From JACDAN01 sp963827705 (GTDB taxonomy: Bacteria; Actinomycetota; Thermoleophilia; Gaiellales; Gaiellaceae), in the NCBI GenBank assembly GCA_963827705.1, contig CAWHBN010000013.1:310001-374000 (forward strand): a DNA stretch of 64,000 nt, given 5' to 3'. Shown here in pieces: positions 8,544-16,551 of the stretch. Position 1 is the first letter of the stretch. Each line of letters starts with the position of its first letter. Made by a program: the position numbers and the translations under genes. The notes beneath the pieces were generated by a model that was not told the DNA's origin, did no database searches, and worked only from the letters and a program-made list of their open reading frames with translations.

Positions 8544-8780
8544 TCAGAGCCCGAACAGTTGCTCGATCTGCCGCCAGACGACGAGTGACAGGTACGCCGC
8601 GAGAACCAAGAGCGAAAGGAGGATGGCGAAGAAACGCAGGCGCGCGAGAGCCCGCTCCTGCTTTCGCTCCTGTCGGATCCGGCGACGAGTCTTGTGGAAT
8701 CGGTACGCGCGCTCGACCGCGATCGGGTCGGGAAGCGGCGGCTCTTCCACGGCATCGGGGCGCCGGGCGGGCTCGGCCAT
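8544..8780 (-). CDS. Small single-pass membrane protein
   Basis: A 78-residue protein: acidic/proline-rich start, a very basic helix (about residues 28-48) and one membrane helix near the C-terminus (FFAILLSLLVLAAYLSLVVW). Function unknown. A -10-like TAGAGT lies 6 bases upstream of its ATG on the minus strand (8787-8792). Confidence 0.6.
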   Translation of the reverse strand: MAEPARRPDAVEEPPLPDPIAVERAYRFHKTRRRIRQERKQERALARLRFFAILLSLLVLAAYLSLVVWRQIEQLFGL

Positions 8781-8786
8781 CGCCGC

Positions 8787-8792
8787 ACTCTA
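8787..8792 (-). promoter_or_regulatory. -10 box TAGAGT (minus strand)
   Basis: Within TTATAGAGT on the minus strand, 6 bases before the ATG ending at 8780; leaderless arrangement. Confidence 0.5.
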
Positions 8793-8877
8793 TAAGAGGT
8801 TTCCGACATCGCGATGCTTGGTTGTCAGGGTGCGTTCGGGGCCCTGGGGACTCAAGCCTCGTGGCGTCGGAGCCTCC

Positions 8878-8883
8878 TACACT
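8878..8883 (+). promoter_or_regulatory. -10 box TACACT for the GAF/SpoIIE gene
   Basis: TACACT ends 6 bases before GTG 8890 and supports that start rather than ones further upstream in the open frame. Confidence 0.55.
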
Positions 8884-8889
8884 TGTCGG

Positions 8890-11574
8890 GTGATCCCGGC
8901 CGGACAGGAGGTCTCGCAGGCCGCTCTCAGGAGCCTCGCGGCCGTGGGCCAGGATCTCGCGGATGCGGAGGACCTGGACGGCGCCCTCGGTGTGCTGGCG
9001 GAAGCGGCGGCGTCGGGCGTCGGGGCCACGCTGGCGGTCATCCGCGTGGCCGGGCGCGGAGGCGCAGGCCTGCAGACGCGTGGGGTGTGGGCGGCGTCAC
9101 CGGCGCTGCGCGCCGAGCTCGAAGGCTCGCGCATCGCAGAGGAGGAGATCGGTCCCAACGAGCTGACCGAGAGCGACGATCTGCCGGACGCGGTTCGCCG
9201 TCTCGCCCGCCGCTGGGGCGCAGCTCGCATCCTGATCTGTCCGGTGTCCTCGGAAGGGCGAGTGCTGGCGAGCCTCGAGCTGGCGCGCGCCGGCGAGCCC
9301 TTCTCGGAGCGCGACGTCCTCCTCGCGCGCATGATCGCAAGCCACGCGTCGCTGCTCGTCCGGGCGGTCGAACCAGTCGACGGGCACTCGCCTGCGACCG
9401 GCCGGGAGGCGACGATCGAGCTCGCGGGCCGGGCGCTTGCGGTGGCGGCGGAGGAGTCGCGGAGCCCAGAGCGGATCGCCCGCCTCGCGCTCGAGGCGAC
9501 GGGAGCCCGCTCATGCGTCCTCTGGCGGTCGAACGGCCGGCCCGAGCCGGTCGCGTCCGCCGGGCTCGCTGAGGACCTTGTCGACCTGACGTCGCTCGTG
9601 CGGGATGCCGACGAGCGGCTCTCGGTGACCGGAAGCGTGGCGCTCGAGGGCGGCCTCGTGCTTGTCCGGCTCGGCGAGCCGAGCGTAGGCGGCCTGCGCC
9701 TCGTCTTCGACCCCGGGGACGAGCCGAACGCGGAGGAGCTCGCCACGCTGGAGACGTTCGGCTTCCGCGCCGCTCACGCGGTGCGCGCGGGCGAGCGGAT
9801 CAGCGACCTGACGCAGGAGCTCGAGCGCAGCCGGGCCCTGCTCGCCGTGGTCGGTCAGGCGATCGCCGAGCTCTCGCTCTCGCATACGCTCGAGACGGCG
9901 GTCGACCGGGTCGGCGAGCTGCTGGAGACCGACCGGGCAGCGGTCTACCTCCGACAGGCGGGCGGGCTCGAGGCCGCGGCCGAGCGCGGGCTCGCCGGCC
10001 CGCACGTCCGTGTCGCGGAGGGGCTTCTCGACCTGATCCTGAAACGTCTTCGCGCGAGGCCGGTGGTCGAGATCCGGGACGCAACGAGCGACCCTCGCCT
10101 GGGGTCGGTCCGGGACGCCGTCTCGGAGTCGGGGATCGAGGCGGCCGTCGTCGTCCCGCTTCGCGCCGCCGGCGAGCTGATCGGCATGCTCGTCGCCTAT
10201 TTGCCTGCGAAGCGGCGGCTCGGCGAGAACGAGTCGATGCTGCTCGCTGCGCTCGCGGGGCAGCTCGCGGTCGCAGTTCAGAACGCCGGCCTGCACGAGG
10301 ACACGGCACGGCTGGCGCGGGAGCGCCAGGAGGCGCTCGACGCGGAGCTCCTCGCGGCCAAGCGGCTCGAAGCGTTCTACGAGATCTCCCGCTCGTTTTC
10401 CGAGAGCCTGTCGCTGGAAGAGACTGTCGGCACGATCGCCAGAACGGCGGTCGAGCTCCTCGACGTCGACGCCGCGGTGCTGCGAATGCCCGACGAGCGC
10501 GGCGACTCCCTGGTCCCAGGTGCAATCCACGTTCCCGATGTGCGGCTCGGCGTCGCGCTGGACCCGATCCTGCGCCGGCCGCAGCCGCTCGACCGCATCG
10601 AGGCCGCGACACCGGTGGTGCTCACCCCGCGACGGGCGAAACGACTCGGCGGCGGCCACGAGCTGCTGATCCCGTTCCTGGAGCGCGGCTCGACGGCCTC
10701 GCTCGTCCCGATCGTCTCGGCGGGGGAAGTGATGGCGGCGCTCACGCTGATCTCGCTCGATCCCGCCCGGCCGATCGGCGCCGTGGTGCTCGAGGCCGCG
10801 CGCGCCCTCGCTGCCCAGGCCGCGCTCGCGATCGGGAACGCACGGCTGTACGAGCAGCAAGTCCACTTCGCGGACGCGATGCAGCGGTCGCTCCTGCCGG
10901 ATGAGCCGCCGGACATCGCCGGCATCGAGATCGGCAGCGTGTACGAGTCCTCGTCCCGCCTGGACGTCGGCGGCGACGTCTTCGACTACACCGTCCTCCC
11001 CGACGGCCGCCTTGCCGTCGTGGTCGGCGACGTGACCGGGAAGGGGATCGACGCGGCCGCGGACATGGCGATGACGAAGTTCGTCTTCCGGTCGCTCGCC
11101 CGCGAGCATCCCGAGCCGTCCGAGCTGATGCGGATCGCCAACCAGGTCGTGCTCGACGAGGTCGAGGAGGGCAAGTTCGTGACCATGCTCTACCTGACCC
11201 TCGACCCTGCGACCGGCGAGCTTGCCTGCTCCGGCGCCGGTCATCCCGAGCCGCGGGTCGTGCGGCCGGACGGAGCTGTCGAGGAGCTGGAGGCACACGG
11301 GCTCGCGCTGGGGATCGCGCCGGATCAGCAGTACCCCGAGGCCAGGACGAAGCTGGAGCCGGGCGCGTCCGTCGTGCTGTTCACAGACGGGGTCGTGGAG
11401 TCCCGAGTGGGGGCCGAGCTCTACGGGAAGGTGCGGCTCGACCGCCTGCTGGGAGAGCAACGCGCACTGCGGGCGCAGCAGCTGGCACGCGCGGTCGTGG
11501 AGGATTCCCGGGCATTCGCCGGCGGCGGGCTCGCGGACGACTCCGCCGTGGTCGTCGTCAAGAAGACGTCTTGA
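8890..11574 (+). CDS. Multi-GAF PP2C-type (SpoIIE/RsbU) serine phosphatase
   Basis: An 894-residue soluble signalling protein. About four GAF-like modules (roughly residues 1-160, 170-305, 310-475 and 490-655) precede a SpoIIE phosphatase domain (about 660-894) opening AMQRSLLPDEPP. Metal-binding residues of the PP2C fold are visible in DVGGDVFDY, VGDVTGKGIDAA, VLFTDGVVE and LADDSAVVVV. Family members dephosphorylate anti-anti-sigma factors. No HAMP or membrane segment is seen, so it should sense a cytoplasmic signal through GAF ligands. No anti-sigma or STAS gene is in the window, so its partner is unknown. It overlaps the next gene by 4 bases. Confidence 0.88.
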   Translation: MIPAGQEVSQAALRSLAAVGQDLADAEDLDGALGVLAEAAASGVGATLAVIRVAGRGGAGLQTRGVWAASPALRAELEGSRIAEEEIGPNELTESDDLPDAVRRLARRWGAARILICPVSSEGRVLASLELARAGEPFSERDVLLARMIASHASLLVRAVEPVDGHSPATGREATIELAGRALAVAAEESRSPERIARLALEATGARSCVLWRSNGRPEPVASAGLAEDLVDLTSLVRDADERLSVTGSVALEGGLVLVRLGEPSVGGLRLVFDPGDEPNAEELATLETFGFRAAHAVRAGERISDLTQELERSRALLAVVGQAIAELSLSHTLETAVDRVGELLETDRAAVYLRQAGGLEAAAERGLAGPHVRVAEGLLDLILKRLRARPVVEIRDATSDPRLGSVRDAVSESGIEAAVVVPLRAAGELIGMLVAYLPAKRRLGENESMLLAALAGQLAVAVQNAGLHEDTARLARERQEALDAELLAAKRLEAFYEISRSFSESLSLEETVGTIARTAVELLDVDAAVLRMPDERGDSLVPGAIHVPDVRLGVALDPILRRPQPLDRIEAATPVVLTPRRAKRLGGGHELLIPFLERGSTASLVPIVSAGEVMAALTLISLDPARPIGAVVLEAARALAAQAALAIGNARLYEQQVHFADAMQRSLLPDEPPDIAGIEIGSVYESSSRLDVGGDVFDYTVLPDGRLAVVVGDVTGKGIDAAADMAMTKFVFRSLAREHPEPSELMRIANQVVLDEVEEGKFVTMLYLTLDPATGELACSGAGHPEPRVVRPDGAVEELEAHGLALGIAPDQQYPEARTKLEPGASVVLFTDGVVESRVGAELYGKVRLDRLLGEQRALRAQQLARAVVEDSRAFAGGGLADDSAVVVVKKTS

Positions 11575-13091
11575 GGCTGTCCTTCCAGGCGACGCTGACT
11601 TGCGTCGTCTTCGCCGCCGGCGTCGGGACGCTGGCGACGGAGATCGCTGCGTCGCGACTGCTCGCCCCGTACTTCGGGAACTCCACGATCGTCTGGGCGA
11701 ACGTGATCGGGCTCACGCTGGCGTCGCTCTCGGTCGGCTACTGGCTCGGCGGCCGGCTCGCAGACCGGTACCCGACGCCCAGGGCGCTCGGCCTCGTCGT
11801 TGCAGCCGCGGCCTGTCTCGTCGCGTTCGCGACGCTCCTCGCCCGCCCGATCCTGGATCTCTCGGTTGAGGGCCTCGACCGGGTCTCGGCGGGCGCCGCG
11901 ATCGGCTCGTTCTTCGGCGTCCTCGTCCTGTTCGTCCCGCCCGTGACCCTGATGGGAATGGTGGCGCCGTTCGCGATCCGGCTCGCAATCCGGGACATCG
12001 AGAGCGCGGGGACCGTCTCCGGCCGGCTGTACGCGGTCTCGACGATCGGCAGCCTGGTGGGCACGTTCCTTGCCGCCCTCGTCGCGATCCCGGCGATCGG
12101 GACGCAGCGCACGCTGCTGGCGGCGGCAGCGCTGATCGGCGCGAGCGGCGCGGTCCTGCTCGGGCGCCGCTGGCTCCTGCTGACGGCCGGGCTCGCGGCC
12201 CTGCTTCTGATCCCGCCGGGCGCGGTGAAGGGACAGAGCGGAGTGCTCTTCGAGGACGAGTCGCGCTACCAGTTCATCCAGGTCGTGGAGGAAGACGGCG
12301 TCCGGCGGCTCTACCTCGACGAGGGGCTCGCGACACACTCCGTCTGGCGGGAGGACGACGTACTGACCGGCGGCGTCTGGGACACGTACGTCGCGGTCGT
12401 CGACCTGCTCGGTCGGCAGCCCGAGCGGGTCGCGATGCTCGGAAACGCCGCCGGCACGGCGGCCAGGGCGTACGAGCGCTTCTACCCGGGAGCAGAGGTC
12501 GACGGCGTCGAGCTCGACCCGGCCGTGAGCGACGCCGGACGCCGGTACTTCGGGATGGGGGAGATCGGGACGCTTTCGGTGCACGACGCGGACGCTCGTG
12601 CGTTCTTGCGCCGGACCGACCAGACGTACGACGTGATCATCGTGGACGCGTATCGACCGCCGTACGTGCCGTTCTACCTCGCGACGAAGGAGTTCTTCGA
12701 GCTCGTCCGCGAGCGGCTCAGGCCGGGAGGGATCGTCGCCCTGAACGTCGCGACGACGCCGGACGACCACGATCTCGCCGACAACATCGGCGGAACGCTC
12801 GCGACCGTTCTCCCGAGAGCGTTCGCGTGGCAGCCCTTGCGCTTCAACCAGATCGTGATCGGCCAGGACGGGGAGACGACCGGGCGGGAGCGGCCGGCGC
12901 CGGCCGAGGTCGAACCGCTTGTGGCGGACCTCCGCGCGAACCTCAGGCCGATCCCGCCGTCGAGCGACCCGTGGACGGACGACCGCGCGCCCGTCGAATG
13001 GATCACCGACAGGATGATCGTCGAGTTCGCCGCCGGAGGCGGACGGTTCGAGGAGGAGCCGCTTCCGACGGCCCCCGACGGCGAGAGTTAG
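11571..13091 (+). CDS. Membrane protein with fused spermidine-synthase-like domain
   Basis: A 506-residue protein. Residues 1 to about 215 hold six or seven hydrophobic segments (VVFAAGVGTLATEIAASRLLAPYFGNS is typical of the family). Residues about 225-480 form a Rossmann SAM/decarboxylated-SAM binding domain like polyamine aminopropyltransferases (VAMLGNAAGTAARAYERFYPGA; DGVELDP; VIIVDAYRPPYVPF). The canonical aspartates are only partly kept, so polyamine synthesis is not certain; many such fusions are annotated only as spermidine-synthase-like. TTG 11571 overlaps the upstream stop as TTGA. Confidence 0.8.
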   Translation: MRLSFQATLTCVVFAAGVGTLATEIAASRLLAPYFGNSTIVWANVIGLTLASLSVGYWLGGRLADRYPTPRALGLVVAAAACLVAFATLLARPILDLSVEGLDRVSAGAAIGSFFGVLVLFVPPVTLMGMVAPFAIRLAIRDIESAGTVSGRLYAVSTIGSLVGTFLAALVAIPAIGTQRTLLAAAALIGASGAVLLGRRWLLLTAGLAALLLIPPGAVKGQSGVLFEDESRYQFIQVVEEDGVRRLYLDEGLATHSVWREDDVLTGGVWDTYVAVVDLLGRQPERVAMLGNAAGTAARAYERFYPGAEVDGVELDPAVSDAGRRYFGMGEIGTLSVHDADARAFLRRTDQTYDVIIVDAYRPPYVPFYLATKEFFELVRERLRPGGIVALNVATTPDDHDLADNIGGTLATVLPRAFAWQPLRFNQIVIGQDGETTGRERPAPAEVEPLVADLRANLRPIPPSSDPWTDDRAPVEWITDRMIVEFAAGGGRFEEEPLPTAPDGES

Positions 13092-13104
13092 CAGGGCCTT
13101 TCTC

Positions 13105-13110
13105 TACACT
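13105..13110 (+). promoter_or_regulatory. -10 box TACACT for the L,D-transpeptidase gene
   Basis: TACACT ends 7 bases before the ATG at 13118; no Shine-Dalgarno between them. Confidence 0.55.
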
Positions 13111-13117
13111 GGCGCCG

Positions 13118-14161
13118 ATGAGGCGTGGGGTCTCCATCATCCTTGGTGTGCTCGCGTGCGCAGCCGCGGGCCTGCTCGCCGCTGCCGTCGTCGCCGCGCC
13201 GGGCCTCTCGCAGCTTCCGATCACGACCGGGACGACCACCGTCACAACGACCACCGTGCCGACGACCACGACGCGTGCGCCGCAGGCCGACCTGATTCCG
13301 GAAGGCGTCTTCGTCGGCCGCGTCGAGGTCGGCGGGCTGACGCCGGCCGGAGCGACCGCGCTCGTCCAGACGGAGTTCGAGGAGCCCCTCACACTCGTCT
13401 TCGGCCGCAAGAGGATCCTCGTCACGCCTCAGCGGCTCGGCGCGACCGCCCGCGTGAAGCTCGCAATCGACCAGGCGCGCCGCGCTGCGCCCGGCACGCA
13501 GCTGCCGCTCTTCGTGACCCTCCGCCGCGGCGGAGTCGCCCGCTACGTGAAGGCGCTCGGAAAGCGCTTCGACAAGCACGGGCGCAACGCCGAGCTCGCC
13601 GGCCTGCGCGGCTCTCGGCCGTGGATCACGAAGGAGCAGACCGGGCGGGTGCTCAAGCAGCGCCCCGCGGTGCGCGCGATCGTCGCCCATCTGCGGTCAC
13701 ACAGGCGATCGGCGCTGCGGATCCGTGCCGCGCTCGTCGAGCCCTCGGTGACGCGCGCGCGCTTCGGGCCGATCATCGTGATCCGGCGCGAGTCGAAGGT
13801 GCTCAACCTCTTCCGCGGGATGCGGCTCTGGAAGCGCCTCGGCGTCGCCACCGGGCAGTCGTCCTACCCGACTCCGATCGGCCGTTTCTCCATCGTCACG
13901 ATGCAGCGGCATCCCTGGTGGTATCCACCGGACTCGGACTGGGCGGAGAACGAGAAGCCCGTCCCGCCGGGGCCGGGGAACCCGCTCGGGACCCGCTGGA
14001 TGGGCATCAGCGCGCCCGGCGTCGGCATCCACGGGACGCCGGACCCCGCTTCGATCGGCTACTCCGCGTCGCACGGCTGTGTCCGGATGAGGATCCCGGA
14101 GGCCGAGTGGCTGTTCGGCCGCGTCCGGGTCGGAACGCCGGTCTTCATCGTCCGGGCGTAG
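13118..14161 (+). CDS. L,D-transpeptidase (YkuD family) with peptidoglycan-binding-like domain
   Basis: A 347-residue exported cell-wall enzyme that forms 3-3 crosslinks or attaches proteins to peptidoglycan. An N-terminal hydrophobic signal/anchor (residues 5-32) is followed by a threonine-rich linker (about 36-52), a VanW/PG_binding_4-type domain (about 60-215), and the YkuD catalytic domain (about 225-347). The active-site pattern is clear: His305 in GIHGTP and the SHGC block with Cys321 followed by VRM. The next genes are thiol-redox proteins, which may be coincidence. Confidence 0.9.
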   Translation: MRRGVSIILGVLACAAAGLLAAAVVAAPGLSQLPITTGTTTVTTTTVPTTTTRAPQADLIPEGVFVGRVEVGGLTPAGATALVQTEFEEPLTLVFGRKRILVTPQRLGATARVKLAIDQARRAAPGTQLPLFVTLRRGGVARYVKALGKRFDKHGRNAELAGLRGSRPWITKEQTGRVLKQRPAVRAIVAHLRSHRRSALRIRAALVEPSVTRARFGPIIVIRRESKVLNLFRGMRLWKRLGVATGQSSYPTPIGRFSIVTMQRHPWWYPPDSDWAENEKPVPPGPGNPLGTRWMGISAPGVGIHGTPDPASIGYSASHGCVRMRIPEAEWLFGRVRVGTPVFIVRA

Positions 14162-14164
14162 GTT
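14159..14164 (+). promoter_or_regulatory. -10 box TAGGTT overlapping the upstream TAG stop
   Basis: The stop codon of the L,D-transpeptidase gene (TAG 14159-14161) forms the first half of TAGGTT, which ends 7 bases before the ATG at 14172. Confidence 0.45.
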
Positions 14165-14171
14165 GTAGGCC

Positions 14172-14732
14172 ATGTCCGGCCGTCTGAAGCTCGCGGCCCA
14201 GGGTCTCGCCGTCGCGCTCGTCGCCGGCCTCTTCGGGCTTCTCGTCTGGAAGGTCGCGACGCAGGAGGAGGGCGCGGCGAGCAAGCTCGGCCGCGGCGAG
14301 GTCGTCAGTGCCCCGAACTTCCGGCTCGATCGCCTCGACGGCGAGGGGAAGATCTCGCTCGCCGAGTACCGCGGCCGCCCGGTCGTCGTGAACTTCTGGG
14401 GCTCCTGGTGCGATCCGTGCAAGGAGGAGGCGCCTGTGCTGGAGGAGACCTGGCGGCGCTACAAGGATCGCGGGCTCATCGTGCTCGGGGTCGACTTCCA
14501 CGATCTCAAGGGCGCGGCGAGACGCTTCGCGCGCGAGAACGACATGAGCTATCCGCTTGCGTATGACGGGCCGGGGGCGACCATCACCGACTACGGCGTT
14601 GAGGCCGCGCCGGAGACGTTCTTCGTCGCACCGAACGGGAAGCTCGTCTGCGAGCGGCTCCTCGGCGGTGTCCACATCGAGCGAAACCGGGACCGCTACG
14701 ACGACTGCGTTCAGGAGTTGCTCACGGCGTGA
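14172..14732 (+). CDS. TlpA/CcmG-type thioredoxin-like protein
   Basis: A 186-residue membrane-anchored thiol:disulfide protein. One N-terminal membrane helix (about 12-27), then a thioredoxin fold with active site WCDPC (Cys80, Cys83) in VVNFWGSWCDPCKEEAPVL and the cis-proline region APETFFV. CcmG/ResA proteins keep apocytochrome c cysteines reduced for heme attachment. It begins an operon with CcmH (GTGA overlap) and CcdA, which supports that role. Confidence 0.9.
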   Translation: MSGRLKLAAQGLAVALVAGLFGLLVWKVATQEEGAASKLGRGEVVSAPNFRLDRLDGEGKISLAEYRGRPVVVNFWGSWCDPCKEEAPVLEETWRRYKDRGLIVLGVDFHDLKGAARRFARENDMSYPLAYDGPGATITDYGVEAAPETFFVAPNGKLVCERLLGGVHIERNRDRYDDCVQELLTA

Positions 14733-15184
14733 GATTCCTGCTCGTGGTTGTCGCCGCACTGGCCTTCGCCGGCCCCGCCGCCGCGGCCTGCCCGACGCTC
14801 GCCGACCTCGAGGGCGAGGTGATGTGCCCGGAGTGCAAGACGACGCTCGACCAGTCGGACGCGCCTGTCGCGCGCGACATCAAGCGCTTCATCGAGACAC
14901 GAGCGGCTGCCTGCGTCTCCGAGAGCCAGATCAAGGACGAGCTCGTTGCGCAGTTCGGCCCGGCGGTTCTCGCGGCGCCGCCCCGTGAGGGCTTCCACTG
15001 GCTGGCGTGGCTCCTGCCGCTCGTGGGGCTCCTCGCGGGCGCCGTCGTGATCTCGATCCTCGTCTGGCGCTGGAGCCGGAGCCGGCCGGCTCCGGAGGCA
15101 GTCGCGGCGGACAACGGCCGGCCGCCGCTCGATCCCGAGCTCGAGCGCAGGCTCGACCGGGAGCTCGCCCGCTTCGATGGCTGA
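14729..15184 (+). CDS. ccmH: Cytochrome c maturation protein CcmH/CycL-like
   Basis: A 151-residue protein with a signal peptide (1-20), the redox motif CPEC (Cys33, Cys36) in EVMCPECKTTLDQSDAP, and the family helix DIKRFIETRAAACVSESQIKDELVAQFG. A C-terminal membrane helix follows (LAWLLPLVGLLAGAVVISILVW). CcmH is the apocytochrome c thiol reductase of heme ligation. It overlaps its upstream neighbour as GTGA and the downstream CcdA gene by 8 bases. CcmF is not in the window. Confidence 0.9.
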   Translation: MRFLLVVVAALAFAGPAAAACPTLADLEGEVMCPECKTTLDQSDAPVARDIKRFIETRAAACVSESQIKDELVAQFGPAVLAAPPREGFHWLAWLLPLVGLLAGAVVISILVWRWSRSRPAPEAVAADNGRPPLDPELERRLDRELARFDG

Positions 15185-15884
15185 GGAGCTCCCGCTCGCG
15201 TTCGTCGCTGGGCTGCTGTCGATCATCACGCCCTGCGTCCTGCCGCTCGTGCCCGGCTACCTGTCGGCCGTGTCGGCAGTCGAGGCCGACCGGCTCGGCG
15301 AGGCCGGAGTCGGGAGGCGAGTGGCGCGCTCGAGCATTCCGTTCATCCTCGGCTTCACGACGGTCTTCGTCGTCCTCGGCGCGGGAGCTGCGGCCGTGGG
15401 CGGCGTCCTCGACGCGAACCGTCGCGCCGAGCTCGCCGGGCTCGTGCTCGTCATCCTCGGGCTTGCGTTCCTTGGTCTCCTGCCCTGGCCCGAGCGGCTC
15501 GTCGCGCCGGGGCTCCTGACCGGGGCGCGGAGGCGCGGCTCGGGCGTCCTGCTCGGGGCCGCCTTTGCGGTGTGTGCCGCGCCGTGCATCGGCACCGTCC
15601 TCGCGTCGGTGCTGGTGCTGGCGGGAAGCGCCGAGGAGATCCTGGAGGGCTCGGCGATCCTCGCGGCGTACTCCGCCGGCTTGGCGGTCGCGTTTGTGCT
15701 CGCAGCCATCGCCTTCGTGCGGGCGATGGGCGCGTTCCGCTGGCTGCGCGACCACTACGACGTGATCCGCATCGTCAGCGGGTCGTTGCTCGTCCTCCTC
15801 GGCCTGGCGTTCTTCTTCCACCGGGACGGGTGGATCCGCGTCGGCTTCGACCGGGCGCTCGACCTGGTCGGGCTAGGCACCTAG
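15177..15884 (+). CDS. ccdA: Cytochrome c biogenesis / thiol transporter CcdA
   Basis: A 235-residue polytopic membrane protein of the DsbD/CcdA family that passes reducing power across the membrane to CcmG-type thioredoxins. Six hydrophobic segments are visible, with the paired cysteine motifs ITPCVLPLVPGYLS near the N-terminus and CAAPCIGTV near the middle, as in the family. It is the third gene of the tlpA-ccmH-ccdA operon and ends convergently with the DUF309 gene (12-base overlap). Confidence 0.9.
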   Translation: MAEELPLAFVAGLLSIITPCVLPLVPGYLSAVSAVEADRLGEAGVGRRVARSSIPFILGFTTVFVVLGAGAAAVGGVLDANRRAELAGLVLVILGLAFLGLLPWPERLVAPGLLTGARRRGSGVLLGAAFAVCAAPCIGTVLASVLVLAGSAEEILEGSAILAAYSAGLAVAFVLAAIAFVRAMGAFRWLRDHYDVIRIVSGSLLVLLGLAFFFHRDGWIRVGFDRALDLVGLGT

Positions 15885-16205
15885 CGGTCTCGGCAGCTCC
15901 AACGAGCCGGACTCGACCACGCGCTGCGCGGCGGCAACCGACGCGAGGACGGCCGTGACGTCGACGCCGCGGTGCTCCGGCGCGAAGGGCTCGAGTCGGC
16001 GCGCCGCCTTCGCAAGCTGCCGCTCGCAGCCGGGCCGGTTCCCCCGGCCGGCGTGGTGCCAGGCGACCGCGACGTGGACGAGACCCTGGAAGAAGTCCTT
16101 TTCCGCCGGCTCGGCAGCCCGCCAGGCCTCCTCGAGCTCCTCGTGCGCCTCGAAGTACTCACCGCGCCGAATCAGATCGAGACCGTTTCGCAACCACTCA
16201 TCCAC
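15873..16205 (-). CDS. DUF309 family protein
   Basis: A 110-residue helical protein beginning MDEWLRNGLDLIRRGEYFEAHEELEEAWR, the conserved opening of DUF309; a second conserved block is FFQGLVHVAVAWHHAGRGN. Function unknown. GTG start at 16205. It is divergent from the receiver-like gene at 16233, leaving only 27 bases between them. Confidence 0.85.
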   Translation of the reverse strand: MDEWLRNGLDLIRRGEYFEAHEELEEAWRAAEPAEKDFFQGLVHVAVAWHHAGRGNRPGCERQLAKAARRLEPFAPEHRGVDVTAVLASVAAAQRVVESGSLELPRPLGA

Positions 16206-16217
16206 AAAGCGGAGTGT

Positions 16218-16223
16218 TACGCT
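16218..16223 (+). promoter_or_regulatory. -10 box TACGCT for the receiver-like gene
   Basis: Ends 9 bases before GTG 16233. Confidence 0.4.
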
Positions 16224-16232
16224 CGGCGGGTC

Positions 16233-16538
16233 GTGGCGACGATCCTGCTCGAAGGCGTCGACCTGTTCATCCGCGGCAAGCTCGAGGCGCTACTCGAGGG
16301 CCACCACTTCGTCACGAACGATTCGATCGATCCGCCGGACCTGGTGATCGCCGACATCGGCCGAACCGATCCAGACGAGGTGGCGGACGCGTATCCCGAC
16401 GTCCCGATCCTCGGCTTTTCGAACCACAAGGACACCGCGGGCCTGCGCCGGGCACACGCGGCGGGCTTCGACCAGGTCGTTGCGAAGTCGGCGCTGACGG
16501 AGCGCGCGCCTGAGCTCGTCGAGGAGCTGACCTCGTAG
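16233..16538 (+). CDS. Small receiver-like protein
   Basis: A 101-residue protein that resembles a stand-alone response-regulator receiver: Asp41 in DLVIADIGRTDPDEV sits where the phosphoacceptor would be, VPILGFSNH corresponds to the beta4/Thr-Ser region, and VVAKSAL provides the conserved lysine. The N-terminal acidic pair is weak (LLEGVDLFIR), so phosphorylation is uncertain. GTG 16233 is chosen because of the TACGCT box. It lies 13 bases before the ferredoxin gene. Confidence 0.65.
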   Translation: MATILLEGVDLFIRGKLEALLEGHHFVTNDSIDPPDLVIADIGRTDPDEVADAYPDVPILGFSNHKDTAGLRRAHAAGFDQVVAKSALTERAPELVEELTS

Positions 16539-16539
16539 T

Positions 16540-16545
16540 TAGTCT
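16540..16545 (+). promoter_or_regulatory. -10 box TAGTCT for the ferredoxin-intein gene
   Basis: Ends 6 bases before GTG 16552; no Shine-Dalgarno sequence is apparent between them. Confidence 0.5.
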
Positions 16546-16551
16546 CCAGGC

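Noticed and set aside
9511..11460. 649-codon open frame opposite the GAF/SpoIIE gene
   Set aside because: A codon-phase shadow of the real gene; no recognisable domain and low-complexity composition.
13230..13275. ACG/ACC-rich repetitive stretch that could be taken for a microsatellite
   Set aside because: It encodes the threonine-rich linker of the exported L,D-transpeptidase; mixed codons indicate protein-level selection.
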